A stretch of DNA of 21,963 nucleotides from PFJX01 sp037442845 (GTDB taxonomy: Bacteria > Pseudomonadota > Gammaproteobacteria > Burkholderiales > Thiobacillaceae), in contig JBBIPL010000030.1 of NCBI GenBank assembly GCA_037442845.1, positions 1 through 21,963 of the forward strand. Direction: 5' to 3'. Below, piece after piece: positions 6,868-14,469 of the stretch. The notes under the pieces are model-generated. The model had not been told where the DNA came from and ran no database searches. It worked only from the letters and a program-made list of their open reading frames with translations. Made by a program: the position numbers and the translations under genes. The first letter of the stretch is position 1. Every line of letters starts with the position of its first letter.

Positions 6868-7308
6868 TCAGCCGGATGGTAAACCGGCTTTCGTTGTCAG
6901 GCAGCGCAGGTAGGCTTCACCGTCTGGGGGCCGATGGTAACGCTGGGCCTGCCAGAGCATTTCCGCCAGGCAGTCCATGACCGCGTGCTGGGCGGCGTGC
7001 TCGTCGCCCAGCCGGGTGGCCAGGGTCTGGTAGCGGGCCTTGACGCCGGCGGGCTGGTCGATCGACAGCTGCTCGCTGATGGCCAGGTGCATGGACAGGT
7101 GCAGGAAGGGGTTGGTCTGGCCCATTTCCGGCAGCCAGTCGCGGTCGCGGTGGCGTTCCGGCTGCTCCAGCACGGCGTGGTATTCCGGGTGGCGGCCGAT
7201 GTGCTCCGCCGCTATCGCTTCCAGGTCGGTGAGCGGCCGGCCGGAGCGGAACTTCGTCCAGGCATCGAAGAAGAACTGGCGGGCCTGGTCGCGGCTGGGA
7301 TCAAACAT
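6868..7308 (-). CDS. DUF1841 family protein
   Basis: A 146-residue protein of the DUF1841 family, known mainly from beta- and gammaproteobacteria; its function is not established. Family hallmarks are MFDPSRDQARQFFFDAW at the N-terminus, LEAIAAEHIGRHPEYH in the middle, and TNPFLHLSMHLAISEQLSIDQPAGV followed by HAVMDCLAEMLWQAQR near the end. It looks soluble, helical and rich in His/Gln, with no signal peptide or membrane segment. The ATG at 7308 is preferred over a GTG at 7317 because family members begin MFxPSRDQ. The start overlaps the FIST gene stop by 8 nt, implying translational coupling. Confidence 0.9.
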   Translation of the reverse strand: MFDPSRDQARQFFFDAWTKFRSGRPLTDLEAIAAEHIGRHPEYHAVLEQPERHRDRDWLPEMGQTNPFLHLSMHLAISEQLSIDQPAGVKARYQTLATRLGDEHAAQHAVMDCLAEMLWQAQRYHRPPDGEAYLRCLTTKAGLPSG

Positions 7309-8395
7309 CGGCGTCACCCAGTGCCAGCACCACGCTGTATTGCAGCAGGCGATTACCGCCGTCGAGATGGGCGATCTCGCCGTTGCCGTAGAAGCCGGCG
7401 CAGGGCATGCCGGGAAAGCGCCGTTTCAGGGCGAGGATGTCGCGGTCCTCGCCGCCGTAGAAATAGGGGCCGCGGCCCATGCAGGGAAACATCAGGCCGA
7501 AGGCGGGAGGGTGCGCGCGTTCGCCGGCCAGGCGTTCGAGCATGACGCCCATGTCGTGCTCCGCCGCCCGCGGCTGGCGCAGGGCCCAGAACAGATGCAT
7601 GCCCGGCGCCAGCCGGCCGGCGATGGTGAGCGACTGGTCGGCCGGGTTGGCGGCCAGCACCGGCAGCAGGTGGAAGCGGCCCTCCTCGACGGCGTGCTCG
7701 CGCTCGCCGTAGGGCAGTCCGGCCATGATCAGATGGGTGGGCATGCGCTCCGGCGCGCGCAGGCTGAGCGGCAGTTCCCGCGCCAGGCTGGCCAGCGCCT
7801 CTATGCCGCCCAAGGCTTGCAGGTCATGGCCCTGCACGCGTTCCACCGGCATCGGCCGCGAGATCGGGCGCACGCCCTGGGAAACGCCGACGCGCAGACT
7901 CGCGCCGCCGACCTCGAGTTCGCAGCGTCCGCCGTCCTGCACGCGGCCGCCGCTCCACACCGAATACGGACCCTGGCCGGTAGCGTCGCCGGAGACGCCG
8001 CCGAAGCGGCGGCCGCCCGCGGCCAGCCAGGCCATGTCGAGGGCGTTCGGCGCCGCCAGGGTGAGTTCCGCGCCGGCTTCGCCATCCCCTCGGCGCGCCG
8101 GCCGCAGGTCGAAGCCATCACCCAGTACCAGGGCGGCGGCAGCCGGCGCGTCGAGCACCCAGTCCCGCTCGGTGAACACGCCCGCCGCGGTGCAGCCCGC
8201 CACCTGCAGGCAGCCGGCGGCGCGCGCGGCGGCGGTGAGGGCGGGTTGCGGGTCGGCGGCGAAGTCGGCGCTGAGATAGAGCAATACCGCCTGCGGATGC
8301 TCCAGTTGCGCACGCTGCATAGCGTCCCGCACCGCCTCGCGCGCCAGGCCGGGCTCGGCCACGCGGCCCTGGGCGAGTCCGGAAGCGGCTTTCAA
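7301..8395 (-). CDS. FIST-domain (FIST N / FIST C) sensory protein
   Basis: A 364-residue protein made only of a FIST N region (about 20-200, including VLLYLSADF, VAGCTAAGVF and FGGVSGDATG) and a FIST C region (about 220-360, including LMFPCMGRGPYFYGGEDRD and GFYGNGEIAHLDGGNRL). FIST domains are thought to bind small ligands such as amino acids and are often joined to kinases, chemoreceptors or GGDEF domains; this one has no output domain and is a stand-alone type. The frame is open to 8497, but the extra residues come from a hairpin-rich spacer. A TTG at 8395, giving MKAASGLAQG, has agaggggg 4 nt upstream and fits the family N-terminus, so it is chosen. The gene lies between nth and DUF1841, and its stop overlaps the DUF1841 start. 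Confidence 0.87.
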   Translation of the reverse strand: MKAASGLAQGRVAEPGLAREAVRDAMQRAQLEHPQAVLLYLSADFAADPQPALTAAARAAGCLQVAGCTAAGVFTERDWVLDAPAAAALVLGDGFDLRPARRGDGEAGAELTLAAPNALDMAWLAAGGRRFGGVSGDATGQGPYSVWSGGRVQDGGRCELEVGGASLRVGVSQGVRPISRPMPVERVQGHDLQALGGIEALASLARELPLSLRAPERMPTHLIMAGLPYGEREHAVEEGRFHLLPVLAANPADQSLTIAGRLAPGMHLFWALRQPRAAEHDMGVMLERLAGERAHPPAFGLMFPCMGRGPYFYGGEDRDILALKRRFPGMPCAGFYGNGEIAHLDGGNRLLQYSVVLALGDADV

Positions 8396-8399
8396 GCGG

Positions 8400-8407
8400 C
8401 CCCCTCT
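8400..8407 (-). promoter_or_regulatory. Shine-Dalgarno supporting a TTG start for the FIST gene
   Basis: On the minus strand agaggggg lies 4 nt before TTG at 8395-8393. It favours this non-ATG start over an upstream ATG at 8497 that would translate the structured spacer. Confidence 0.5.
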
Positions 8408-8510
8408 GCGGAGGTATCCTGGAAGTCCAGAGAGGCGCGGCTCGGGGGCTGCCGCCACTCGCGGCCGGTCGCGCCTACCGCCTGCGGCGTCAGGCACTGC
8501 TCCCTGCTCT

Positions 8511-8590
8511 CAAGAAACACGAAGGGCCGTCCCGAGTGTTTCTTGGCCCCCGTGGGGGGCGATTCGACGCGAAGCGGAGAATCGGGGGCC
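8511..8590. repeat. Structured intergenic element between nth and FIST, several nested inverted repeats
   Basis: caagaaacac (8511-8520) pairs perfectly with gtgtttcttg (8536-8545), with an inner ggg/ccc pairing. The adjacent block has cgattc (8560-8565) pairing with gaatcg (8579-8584), and ggccccc (8545-8551) pairing with gggggcc (8584-8590). The block starts 5 nt past the nth stop on the minus strand and fills much of a 199-nt non-coding spacer. It could be a terminator/attenuator, an mRNA-stabilising element, or one copy of a dispersed palindromic repeat. It lacks a T tract. Confidence 0.6.
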
Positions 8591-8594
8591 GTGC

Positions 8595-9230
8595 TCATGG
8601 CGCTGACTTCTCCCGGTAATCGCAGAGGTCGCGCAGGACGCAGGCGGCGCAGTCGGGCTTGCGCGCCTTGCAGACATAGCGGCCGTGCAGGATGAGCCAG
8701 TGGTGGGCGTCACGGCGGAATTCGGCGGGGGTGTGGCGCAGCAGTTTCTTCTCCACTTCCAGCGCGGTCTTGCCCGGCGCCAGGCCGGTGCGGTTGGCGA
8801 CCCGGAAGATGTGGGTGTCGACGGCGATGGTGGGTTCGCCGAAGGCGGTATTGAGCACCACATTGGCGGTCTTGCGCCCCACCCCGGGCAGGGCCTCCAG
8901 CGCCTCGCGCCGGCGCGGCACCTCGCCGCCGTGCTGGTCGAGCAGGATCCGGCAGGTGGCCAGCAGATTCTTCGCCTTGGTCTTGAACAGGCCGATGCGG
9001 CGGATGTGCTCGCTAAGCCCCGCCTCGCCCAAAGAAAGCAGTTTTTCCGGCGTGTTCGCCTCGGCAAACAGGGCGGCGGTGGCCAGGTTGACGCTCTTGT
9101 CGGTGGCCTGCGCGGACAGCACCACCGCCACCAGCAGTTCGAACGGCGTCCGGTAGTGCAGCTCGGTGGTCGGGGCCGGATTCGCGGCCCGCAGGCGTGC
9201 GTAGAGTTCCCGCCGCTTGCTTGCGTTCAT
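8595..9230 (-). CDS. nth: Endonuclease III, DNA glycosylase/AP lyase
   Basis: A 211-residue endonuclease III that removes oxidised pyrimidines from DNA and cleaves the abasic site. The helix-hairpin-helix LPGVGRKTANVVL carries the catalytic Lys120, and VDTHIFRV carries the catalytic Asp138, both at the E. coli numbering. Four cysteines (187, 194, 197, 203) in a C-x6-C-x2-C-x5-C pattern form the 4Fe-4S cluster. Length is normal. The start codon overlaps the rsxE stop (ATGA), and nth is the last gene of rsxABCDGE-nth as in E. coli. Co-expression with the Rsx electron-transfer complex ties base repair to oxidative-stress defence. Confidence 0.97.
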   Translation of the reverse strand: MNASKRRELYARLRAANPAPTTELHYRTPFELLVAVVLSAQATDKSVNLATAALFAEANTPEKLLSLGEAGLSEHIRRIGLFKTKAKNLLATCRILLDQHGGEVPRRREALEALPGVGRKTANVVLNTAFGEPTIAVDTHIFRVANRTGLAPGKTALEVEKKLLRHTPAEFRRDAHHWLILHGRYVCKARKPDCAACVLRDLCDYREKSAP

Positions 9231-9940
9231 GTCGGGTTGCGCCCCATCTGGATGCGGTTGTACAGGGCGATGAGCAGGCCTAGGCCGATGAAGGCGCCGG
9301 GCGGCAGGATGGCGAGCAAAAAGCCGCCGTAATCCGGCGCCAGGGGGATCACCCAGTCCTTCGCCGCCGGACCCAGGGCGAGGTCGATGCCGGACAGCAA
9401 GGTGCCCTTGCCGAGGGCTTCGCGCAGGGCACCCAGCGCCACCAGCACGGCGGTGAGGCCCAGGCCCATCATGCTCGCGTCGAGCACGGAATGGGCGGTG
9501 GAGCGCTTGGAGGCGAAGGCCTCGACGCGCGCGAGCACGATGCAGTTGGTGGTGATGAGCGGGATGAACACGCCCAGCACCAGATAGAGCGGGTGCATCC
9601 AGGCGTTCATCGCCAACTGCACCACGGTCACCAGGGCGGCGATGATGAGGACGAAGGCGGGGATGCGGATCTCGTGCGGGATGTAGTTGCGCAGCAGGGC
9701 CACGGCGCCGCTGGCGGTGGCCATCACCAGGGTGGTGGCCAGGCCCAGGGACAGGCTGTTGACCACCGTGTTGCTGATGGCCAGCAACGGGCACAGGCCG
9801 AGCAGCTGGACGATGCCGGGGTTTTGCGTCCACAGACCGTTGACGATGATGTCGCGGGTCTCGCGCGAGAACAGCCCGCCTGCGGCGGCGGGCGGGGCGG
9901 GGAGGACGGAGTCGGGGACGGCGCTGTCGCTGGCGTTCAT
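9227..9940 (-). CDS. rsxE: Rsx/Rnf electron-transport complex subunit E
   Basis: A 237-residue integral membrane subunit of the Rsx (Rnf-type) complex, which couples electron transfer between ferredoxin-like donors and NAD(H) to ion movement and in E. coli keeps SoxR reduced. Conserved stretches include GLWTQNPGIVQLLGLCPLLAISN near the start, the paired-Cys region around PLITTNCIVLARVEAFAS, and the C-terminal IPLAPDYGGFLLAILPPGAFIGLG. RsxE and RsxA are homologous, with inverted topology, and cooperate in ferrying electrons across the membrane. An extra N-terminal stretch of about 25 residues, rich in Ala/Pro, precedes the first conserved region. The start overlaps the rsxG stop by 4 nt, and the end overlaps the nth start. 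Confidence 0.96.
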   Translation of the reverse strand: MNASDSAVPDSVLPAPPAAAGGLFSRETRDIIVNGLWTQNPGIVQLLGLCPLLAISNTVVNSLSLGLATTLVMATASGAVALLRNYIPHEIRIPAFVLIIAALVTVVQLAMNAWMHPLYLVLGVFIPLITTNCIVLARVEAFASKRSTAHSVLDASMMGLGLTAVLVALGALREALGKGTLLSGIDLALGPAAKDWVIPLAPDYGGFLLAILPPGAFIGLGLLIALYNRIQMGRNPT

Positions 9941-10602
9941 GGTTTGGTCTCCGGTGTGGCCGTGCTGGCCGGTGGAGTCGGCGCGACCGCGAGCAGTTCC
10001 GCGCGGTGCGCGGCGAAATATTCCAGGGCGCGGCGCACCGCCTTCACCACCGCGCGCGGCGTGACGGTGGCGCCGGCGCGGTAATCGAAGCGGCCGCCGT
10101 CCTTTCTCACGCCCCATTGCTCCGCCGGCGGGTCGTCGAGGCTGCGGCCGTCGAACTGGCGGATCCAGGCACTGCGCGCCAGCTCGATGTAGTCGCCCAG
10201 GCCCGGGGTCTCCTTGTGCGCGGTGACGCGCACGCCGGCCAGCCGGCCGTCGGCCAGGATGCCCACCAGCAGGCGGATTTCTCCGCTGTAGCCGTCCGGC
10301 GCCGCCGCCTCCAGCACCACGGCGCGGGTCTCACCGCGCAGGCGCGCCGGATAGGCCTGGCCCGGACGCTTGAGGCCGAGCAGGGGGTCGGCGGGCAGGG
10401 GCAGGGCGTCGCGGATGAGGTCGTTGTCGAAGCTGCCGGCGGGCAGGGTCTGGGCGACGAAGGCGAGCTTCTCGGCCTGCTCGCTTTTTTCGATGGTCGG
10501 ACGGGTGAGGAGATAGGTGCCGGACAGCAGGGCCGCGCCCGCCACCGCGAACACCAGCAGGGCCAGCCCGGTGGTGACGGTCTCGCGCAATGCCGGCGTC
10601 AC
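9937..10602 (-). CDS. rsxG: Rsx/Rnf electron-transport complex subunit G (FMN-binding)
   Basis: A 221-residue membrane-anchored flavoprotein subunit. One N-terminal membrane segment (about residues 12-33) is followed by a periplasmic FMN-binding domain with HKETPGLGDYIE and the flavinylation motif AGATVTP, in which Thr179 is the expected covalent FMN attachment site. The usual first residue of the S/T-G-A-T motif is Ala here. A Pro/Thr-rich tail (APTPPASTATPETKP) ends the protein. The start is a GTG at 10602 that overlaps the rsxD stop (GTGA); no ATG is available near the conserved N-terminus. The position between rsxD and rsxE is canonical. Confidence 0.95.
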   Translation of the reverse strand: MTPALRETVTTGLALLVFAVAGAALLSGTYLLTRPTIEKSEQAEKLAFVAQTLPAGSFDNDLIRDALPLPADPLLGLKRPGQAYPARLRGETRAVVLEAAAPDGYSGEIRLLVGILADGRLAGVRVTAHKETPGLGDYIELARSAWIRQFDGRSLDDPPAEQWGVRKDGGRFDYRAGATVTPRAVVKAVRRALEYFAAHRAELLAVAPTPPASTATPETKP

Positions 10603-11636
10603 GCCTGTCCCCGTTTGCCGCCGCGCTTGTGGCCGAACACGCGCGGCTGGGTGTAGGCGTCGATGAACGGCACGGCGACGTTGGCCAGCAGGATGCTGAA
10701 GGAAATGCCGTCCGGATAAGCGCCGAAGGCGCGGATGATCATCAGCAGAAAGCCCGCCAGGGCCGCGTAGATCAGCTTGCCCAGCGGCGTGCTGGCGGCG
10801 GTGACCGGATCGGTGGCGATGAAGAAGGCGCACAGCATGGCCCCGCCCGACAGCAGGTGAAACAGCGGCGGCGCGTGATGCGCGGGGTCGGCCAGGTGCA
10901 GCAGGCCGGCGGTGAGCGCCATGGATGCGAGGAAGGCGACCGGAATGTGCCAGGTGATGACCCGGTTGGCGAGCAGCAGCAGGCCGCCCAGCAGGTACAT
11001 CAGGGCCACCATCTCCTGGCCGCGCGCGCCGGCCCAGCCGAAGATGGGCTGGACGAGGATGTCCGCTTCGGCCATGCCCTGGCGGGCCTGCGTTTTCCAG
11101 GCGTCGAGCGGCGTGGCGGAGGTGTAGGCGTCGACGCTGATGGCGCCGGCCCCGGCGAACACCAGGTCGAAGGCCTCGGCCAGGCTGGGCGTGAAATGCG
11201 CGACGCCGATGGGCGCCGCCCACTGCGTCATGTACACCGGGAAACCGATGATCATGGCGGCGTAGCCGACCATGGCCGGGTTGAACGGGTTCTGGCCGAG
11301 GCCGCCATAGAGATGCTTGGCCACCCCCACGGCGAACAGCGTGGCCATCAGGTACAGCCACCAGGGCGCCAGGGTGGGCAGGGCCAGGGCCAGCAGCGCG
11401 GCCGTCACCAGCGCCGAGCCGTCCGACAGGAAAGGCTTCAGCGGCAGGCCGCGCAGCAACAGCAGGAGGCACTCCAGGCCGATGGCGAAGAGCATGCACA
11501 ACAGCAGGCTGACCCAGATGCCCGGCCCGAAGAACCAGGCATGGGCGATGATGCCCGGCATCAGGGCGGCCATGACCTTGGCCATCACGGCCGTCACCGA
11601 GTTGTGGCCGAGGAGGGCGAAGGGGGAGCCGTTCAT
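10599..11636 (-). CDS. rsxD: Rsx/Rnf electron-transport complex subunit D (FMN-carrying membrane protein)
   Basis: A 345-residue multi-pass inner-membrane subunit. Its flavinylation motif is in DAYTSATPLDAWK, with Thr175 the expected phosphodiester FMN attachment site. Other conserved parts are KHLYGGLGQNPFNPAMVGYA, HLLSGGAMLCAFFIATDPVT and FGAYPDGISFSILLANVAVP, which match the NqrB/RnfD family. Length agrees with E. coli RsxD (352 aa). The ATG overlaps the rsxC stop by 4 nt, and the 3' end overlaps the rsxG GTG start. The C-terminus is basic (GHKRGGKRGQA), consistent with a cytoplasmic end. Confidence 0.96.
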   Translation of the reverse strand: MNGSPFALLGHNSVTAVMAKVMAALMPGIIAHAWFFGPGIWVSLLLCMLFAIGLECLLLLLRGLPLKPFLSDGSALVTAALLALALPTLAPWWLYLMATLFAVGVAKHLYGGLGQNPFNPAMVGYAAMIIGFPVYMTQWAAPIGVAHFTPSLAEAFDLVFAGAGAISVDAYTSATPLDAWKTQARQGMAEADILVQPIFGWAGARGQEMVALMYLLGGLLLLANRVITWHIPVAFLASMALTAGLLHLADPAHHAPPLFHLLSGGAMLCAFFIATDPVTAASTPLGKLIYAALAGFLLMIIRAFGAYPDGISFSILLANVAVPFIDAYTQPRVFGHKRGGKRGQA

Positions 11637-13270
11637 GGCCTTGATTCTCCGCTTGCCGACCGGGTTTCCGCCTGGGCGCGCCGCGCGTCGATCTCGGCGA
11701 TCTCCTTCTGCACGGCGGCCGGCAGGTTGTCCGTGTTCTTCGGGGTGACGCCTTCCTTGGCCAGCCGGGCGCGTTCCAGGGCGGCCTGCAGGATGGCCTT
11801 CTTGCGCGCCTCCTCGGGGTCCGCGGCCTCGGCGCCGGCGGCGGCCTTCTGCTTCTCCGCGGCCTTGGCGAATTTCTCCGCCTTCTCCTTCTTCTCCCGC
11901 TCCAGGCGGAATTCCTTGAACTCGTGGCGCCGGCGCGCCTGGTCGGCCTCGCGCTTGTCGCGCTCGCGCTCCCAGATCTCGCTCTTGGCGTAGCGGAAGA
12001 AATCCACCAGCGGGATGTGGCTGGGGCAGACGTAGGCGCAGCAGCCGCACTCGATGCAGTCGAACAGGTCGTAGATCTGCGCCTTGCCGAAATCCTTGGC
12101 GCGGCTATACCAGTACATCTCGAAGGGCTGCAGGTCGGCCGGGCAGGCGCGCGCGCAGGCGCCGCAGCGGATGCAGGGCAGGACCGCGGGGCGCTTGGGG
12201 AACAGGCGTGGATCCTTGACCAGCAGGCAGTTGACCGATTTCGTAACCGGCGCCACGCGGTCGAGCAGCTCGAAGCCCATCATCGGCCCGCCGATGATCT
12301 CGCCGACGGCGCCGGACAGGGCGTCGCCGGCGGCGGCGATGAGGTCGGCGATGGGGGTGCCGATGCGGGTCTCGAAGTTGCCCGGCGCGGCGACGTGGCC
12401 GGTGACGGTCACCACCCGCGACAGCAGGGGTTCGCCCAGGCAGACCGCGCGGTACAGGCTGTAGGCGGTGCCGACGTTGAAGACCTGGATGCCGACGTCG
12501 GTGGAACGACCGCCGGTGGGGGTCTCGACGCCGGTGAGCAGGTAGGTGAGCTGCTTGCCGCCGCCCGAGGGGTAGAGCGTCGGCACGCTCACCACTTCCA
12601 TGTCGGCGGGCGCCGCGGCGCGCAGCGCGGCGAGCGCCTCGGGCTTGTTGTCCTCGACGCCGAACAGCACGCTGGCGCAGCCCAGGGCGTGGCGCATGAT
12701 TTCCGCGCCCTGCACGATTTCCGCCGCCCGCTCGCGCATCAGGCGGTCGTCGCAGGTGATCCAGGGCTCGCATTCGGCGCCGTTGAGGATCAGCGTGTGA
12801 ATGGCCTGGGCGCCGGGATTGAGCTTGATGTAGCTGGGGAACACCGCGCCGCCCAGGCCGGCCAGGCCCAGGTCGCGGATGCGGTTGCGCAGGGCGGAGG
12901 CGTCCAGGTTGCGCCAGTCCAGCGGCTGCAACTCGACGGCGCGGTCCTCGCCGTCGGCCTCGATGACCACGCACAGGTCGAACAGGCCGGATGGATGCGG
13001 CACCGCGCGCGGTTCCACGGCGAGCACGACGCCGGAGGTGGGCGCGTGCACGGCGGTGGAAACATAGCCCTCGGCGGCGCCGATCATCTGCCCGCGCGCC
13101 ACCCGCTCGCCGGCGCGCACCAGCGGCCGCGCCGGCGCGCCGATGTGCTGGCGCAGCGGCACCACGTAGCGCGGCAGCAGCGGCATGGCGCGGATGGGCG
13201 CGGCATTCGAGGCCTCCTTGTGGCCATCCGGATGCACGCCGCCGTTGAAGGGAAACAAGGTCCTGCTCAT
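11633..13270 (-). CDS. rsxC: Rsx/Rnf electron-transport complex subunit C (NADH/FMN and 4Fe-4S protein)
   Basis: A 545-residue peripheral subunit where electrons exchange with NAD(H). The N-terminal barrel (about 1-110) is followed by a nucleotide/FMN-binding domain with GLAGLGGAVFPS (135-146), ILNGAECEPWIT and TLYPSGGGKQL. Two 4Fe-4S clusters are supplied by CIRCGACARACP (Cys366, 369, 372, 376) and CIECGCCAYVCP (Cys405, 408, 411, 415). After about residue 430 there is a charged, Lys/Glu/Ala-rich, predicted helical/coiled-coil tail of about 110 residues (REKKEKAEKFAKAAEKQKAA), a shorter version of the long repeat tail known in E. coli RsxC. The start overlaps the rsxB stop (ATGA), and the stop overlaps the rsxD start. 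Confidence 0.97.
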   Translation of the reverse strand: MSRTLFPFNGGVHPDGHKEASNAAPIRAMPLLPRYVVPLRQHIGAPARPLVRAGERVARGQMIGAAEGYVSTAVHAPTSGVVLAVEPRAVPHPSGLFDLCVVIEADGEDRAVELQPLDWRNLDASALRNRIRDLGLAGLGGAVFPSYIKLNPGAQAIHTLILNGAECEPWITCDDRLMRERAAEIVQGAEIMRHALGCASVLFGVEDNKPEALAALRAAAPADMEVVSVPTLYPSGGGKQLTYLLTGVETPTGGRSTDVGIQVFNVGTAYSLYRAVCLGEPLLSRVVTVTGHVAAPGNFETRIGTPIADLIAAAGDALSGAVGEIIGGPMMGFELLDRVAPVTKSVNCLLVKDPRLFPKRPAVLPCIRCGACARACPADLQPFEMYWYSRAKDFGKAQIYDLFDCIECGCCAYVCPSHIPLVDFFRYAKSEIWERERDKREADQARRRHEFKEFRLEREKKEKAEKFAKAAEKQKAAAGAEAADPEEARKKAILQAALERARLAKEGVTPKNTDNLPAAVQKEIAEIDARRAQAETRSASGESRP

Positions 13271-13815
13271 GCGGCACGCTTCATCATGTGCACCGGATAA
13301 CGCCACTTCCAGGTGGCCACGTCCTCGCGGATCACCCGCATGCTGATGCAATCCACCGGACAGGGCGGCAGGCACAGCTCGCAGCCGGTGCACTGCTCGG
13401 CGATGATGCTGTGCATCTGCTTGGCGGCGCCGATGATGGCGTCCACCGGGCAGGCCTGGATGCACAGGGTGCAGCCGATGCAGAGGTTCTCGTCGATGAC
13501 GGCGACCGCCTTCGGCTTCGGCTCCATGCCCGCGCCCAGGGGTTTCGCTTCCACCCCCAGCAGCTCGGCCAGGCGCTTGACGCCGTCGTTGCCGCCGGGC
13601 GGACACAGGTTGATGTCCGCCTCGCCCTTGGCGATGGCCTCGGCATAGGGCTTGCAGCCGGGAAAGCCGCACTGGCCGCACTGGGTCTGCGGCAGGATGG
13701 CATCGATCTTCTCCACCAGCGGGTCGTCCTCCACGCGGTAGCGTATGGAAGCCCAGCCCAGCACCCCGCCCAGCACCAGGCCGATGCCGGCCATGACCAG
13801 GATGGCCGAAATCAT
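13267..13815 (-). CDS. rsxB: Rsx/Rnf electron-transport complex subunit B (multi-cluster ferredoxin)
   Basis: A 182-residue iron-sulfur subunit with an N-terminal membrane anchor (about 3-22). A Fe-S domain CGQCGFPGC followed by Cys71 (NLCPPGG) gives Cys46, 49, 54 and 71. Two ferredoxin-type 4Fe-4S motifs follow: CIGCTLCIQACPVDAI (112-127) and CTGCELCLPPCPVDCI (142-157). It is thought to relay electrons between the other subunits on the cytoplasmic side. rsxA ends 13 nt upstream, and the rsxC start overlaps this stop. All cluster cysteines are intact. Confidence 0.97.
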   Translation of the reverse strand: MISAILVMAGIGLVLGGVLGWASIRYRVEDDPLVEKIDAILPQTQCGQCGFPGCKPYAEAIAKGEADINLCPPGGNDGVKRLAELLGVEAKPLGAGMEPKPKAVAVIDENLCIGCTLCIQACPVDAIIGAAKQMHSIIAEQCTGCELCLPPCPVDCISMRVIREDVATWKWRYPVHMMKRAA

Positions 13816-13828
13816 GCCCCGCCATCCG

Positions 13829-14404
13829 TCATTGGATCAGCCCCGCGAAGCCCATGAAGGCCAGGCTCATGAGGCCGGCGGAGATCATGGCGATGCTGGC
13901 GCCGCGGAAGGGGGCCGGCACGTCGGCCGCCTCCAGGCGCTCGCGCATGGCGGCGAACAGCACCAGGACCAGGGTGAAGCCCAGCGCGCCGCCCAGTCCG
14001 AACACCAGCGATTCGACGAAACCGTGCTGTTCCTGCACATTGAGCAGGGGAATGCCGAGCACCGCGCAATTGGTGGTGATCAGCGGCAGGTAGATGCCCA
14101 GCACGCGGAACAGCACCGGCGAGGTTTTCTTGATGAACATCTCGGTGAAACCAACGATGCCGGCGATCACCACGATGAACGACAGCGTGCGCAGATAGGC
14201 GAGTTCCTGGCCCAGCAGGTAGGTGTCGATGAGGTGCGACAGGCCGGAGGCGAGGGTGAGCACGAAGGTGGTGGCGGCGCCCATGCCGAGGGCGGTTTCC
14301 AGCTTCCTCGATACCCCCATGAAGGGGCACAGTCCAAGCATCTTGGACATCACGATGTTGTTCACGAACACCGTGCCGATCAGGATGAGCAGGTAGTTTT
14401 CCAT
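13829..14404 (-). CDS. rsxA: Rsx/Rnf electron-transport complex subunit A
   Basis: A 191-residue integral membrane subunit and first gene of the rsxABCDGE-nth unit. Typical features are MENYLLILIGTVFVNNIVMSK at the start, GLCPFMGVSRKLETALGMG, and LPLITTNCAVLGIPLL with a cysteine that, with its RsxE counterpart, belongs to the membrane Fe-S centre of Rnf/Nqr complexes. Length matches E. coli RsxA (193 aa). The ATG at 14404 is chosen over an in-frame ATG at 14473 because homologues begin MxxYLLI and the extra 23 codons run through the upstream promoter-like region. Confidence 0.96.
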   Translation of the reverse strand: MENYLLILIGTVFVNNIVMSKMLGLCPFMGVSRKLETALGMGAATTFVLTLASGLSHLIDTYLLGQELAYLRTLSFIVVIAGIVGFTEMFIKKTSPVLFRVLGIYLPLITTNCAVLGIPLLNVQEQHGFVESLVFGLGGALGFTLVLVLFAAMRERLEAADVPAPFRGASIAMISAGLMSLAFMGFAGLIQ

Positions 14405-14417
14405 GTCCGTTCGCGCG

Positions 14418-14447
14418 ATTATCCGTGAGCCGCGGGGGGGTGTACAA
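14418..14447 (-). promoter_or_regulatory. Possible promoter for the rsxABCDGE-nth unit
   Basis: On the minus strand TTGTAC (14447-14442) is separated by 18 nt from GATAAT (14423-14418), which matches the -10 consensus at 5 of 6 positions; the -35 matches poorly. The predicted start would lie only about 7 nt before the rsxA ATG, and no Shine-Dalgarno is visible, so the transcript could be nearly leaderless. This is a weak call. Confidence 0.3.
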
Positions 14448-14469
14448 CTTGACGCGGGCCGCCACCCGT

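Noticed and set aside
7301..8497. FIST protein starting at the ATG at 8497
   Set aside because: The extra 34 residues translate a hairpin-rich spacer and lack family similarity, while the TTG at 8395 has a Shine-Dalgarno and the expected N-terminus.
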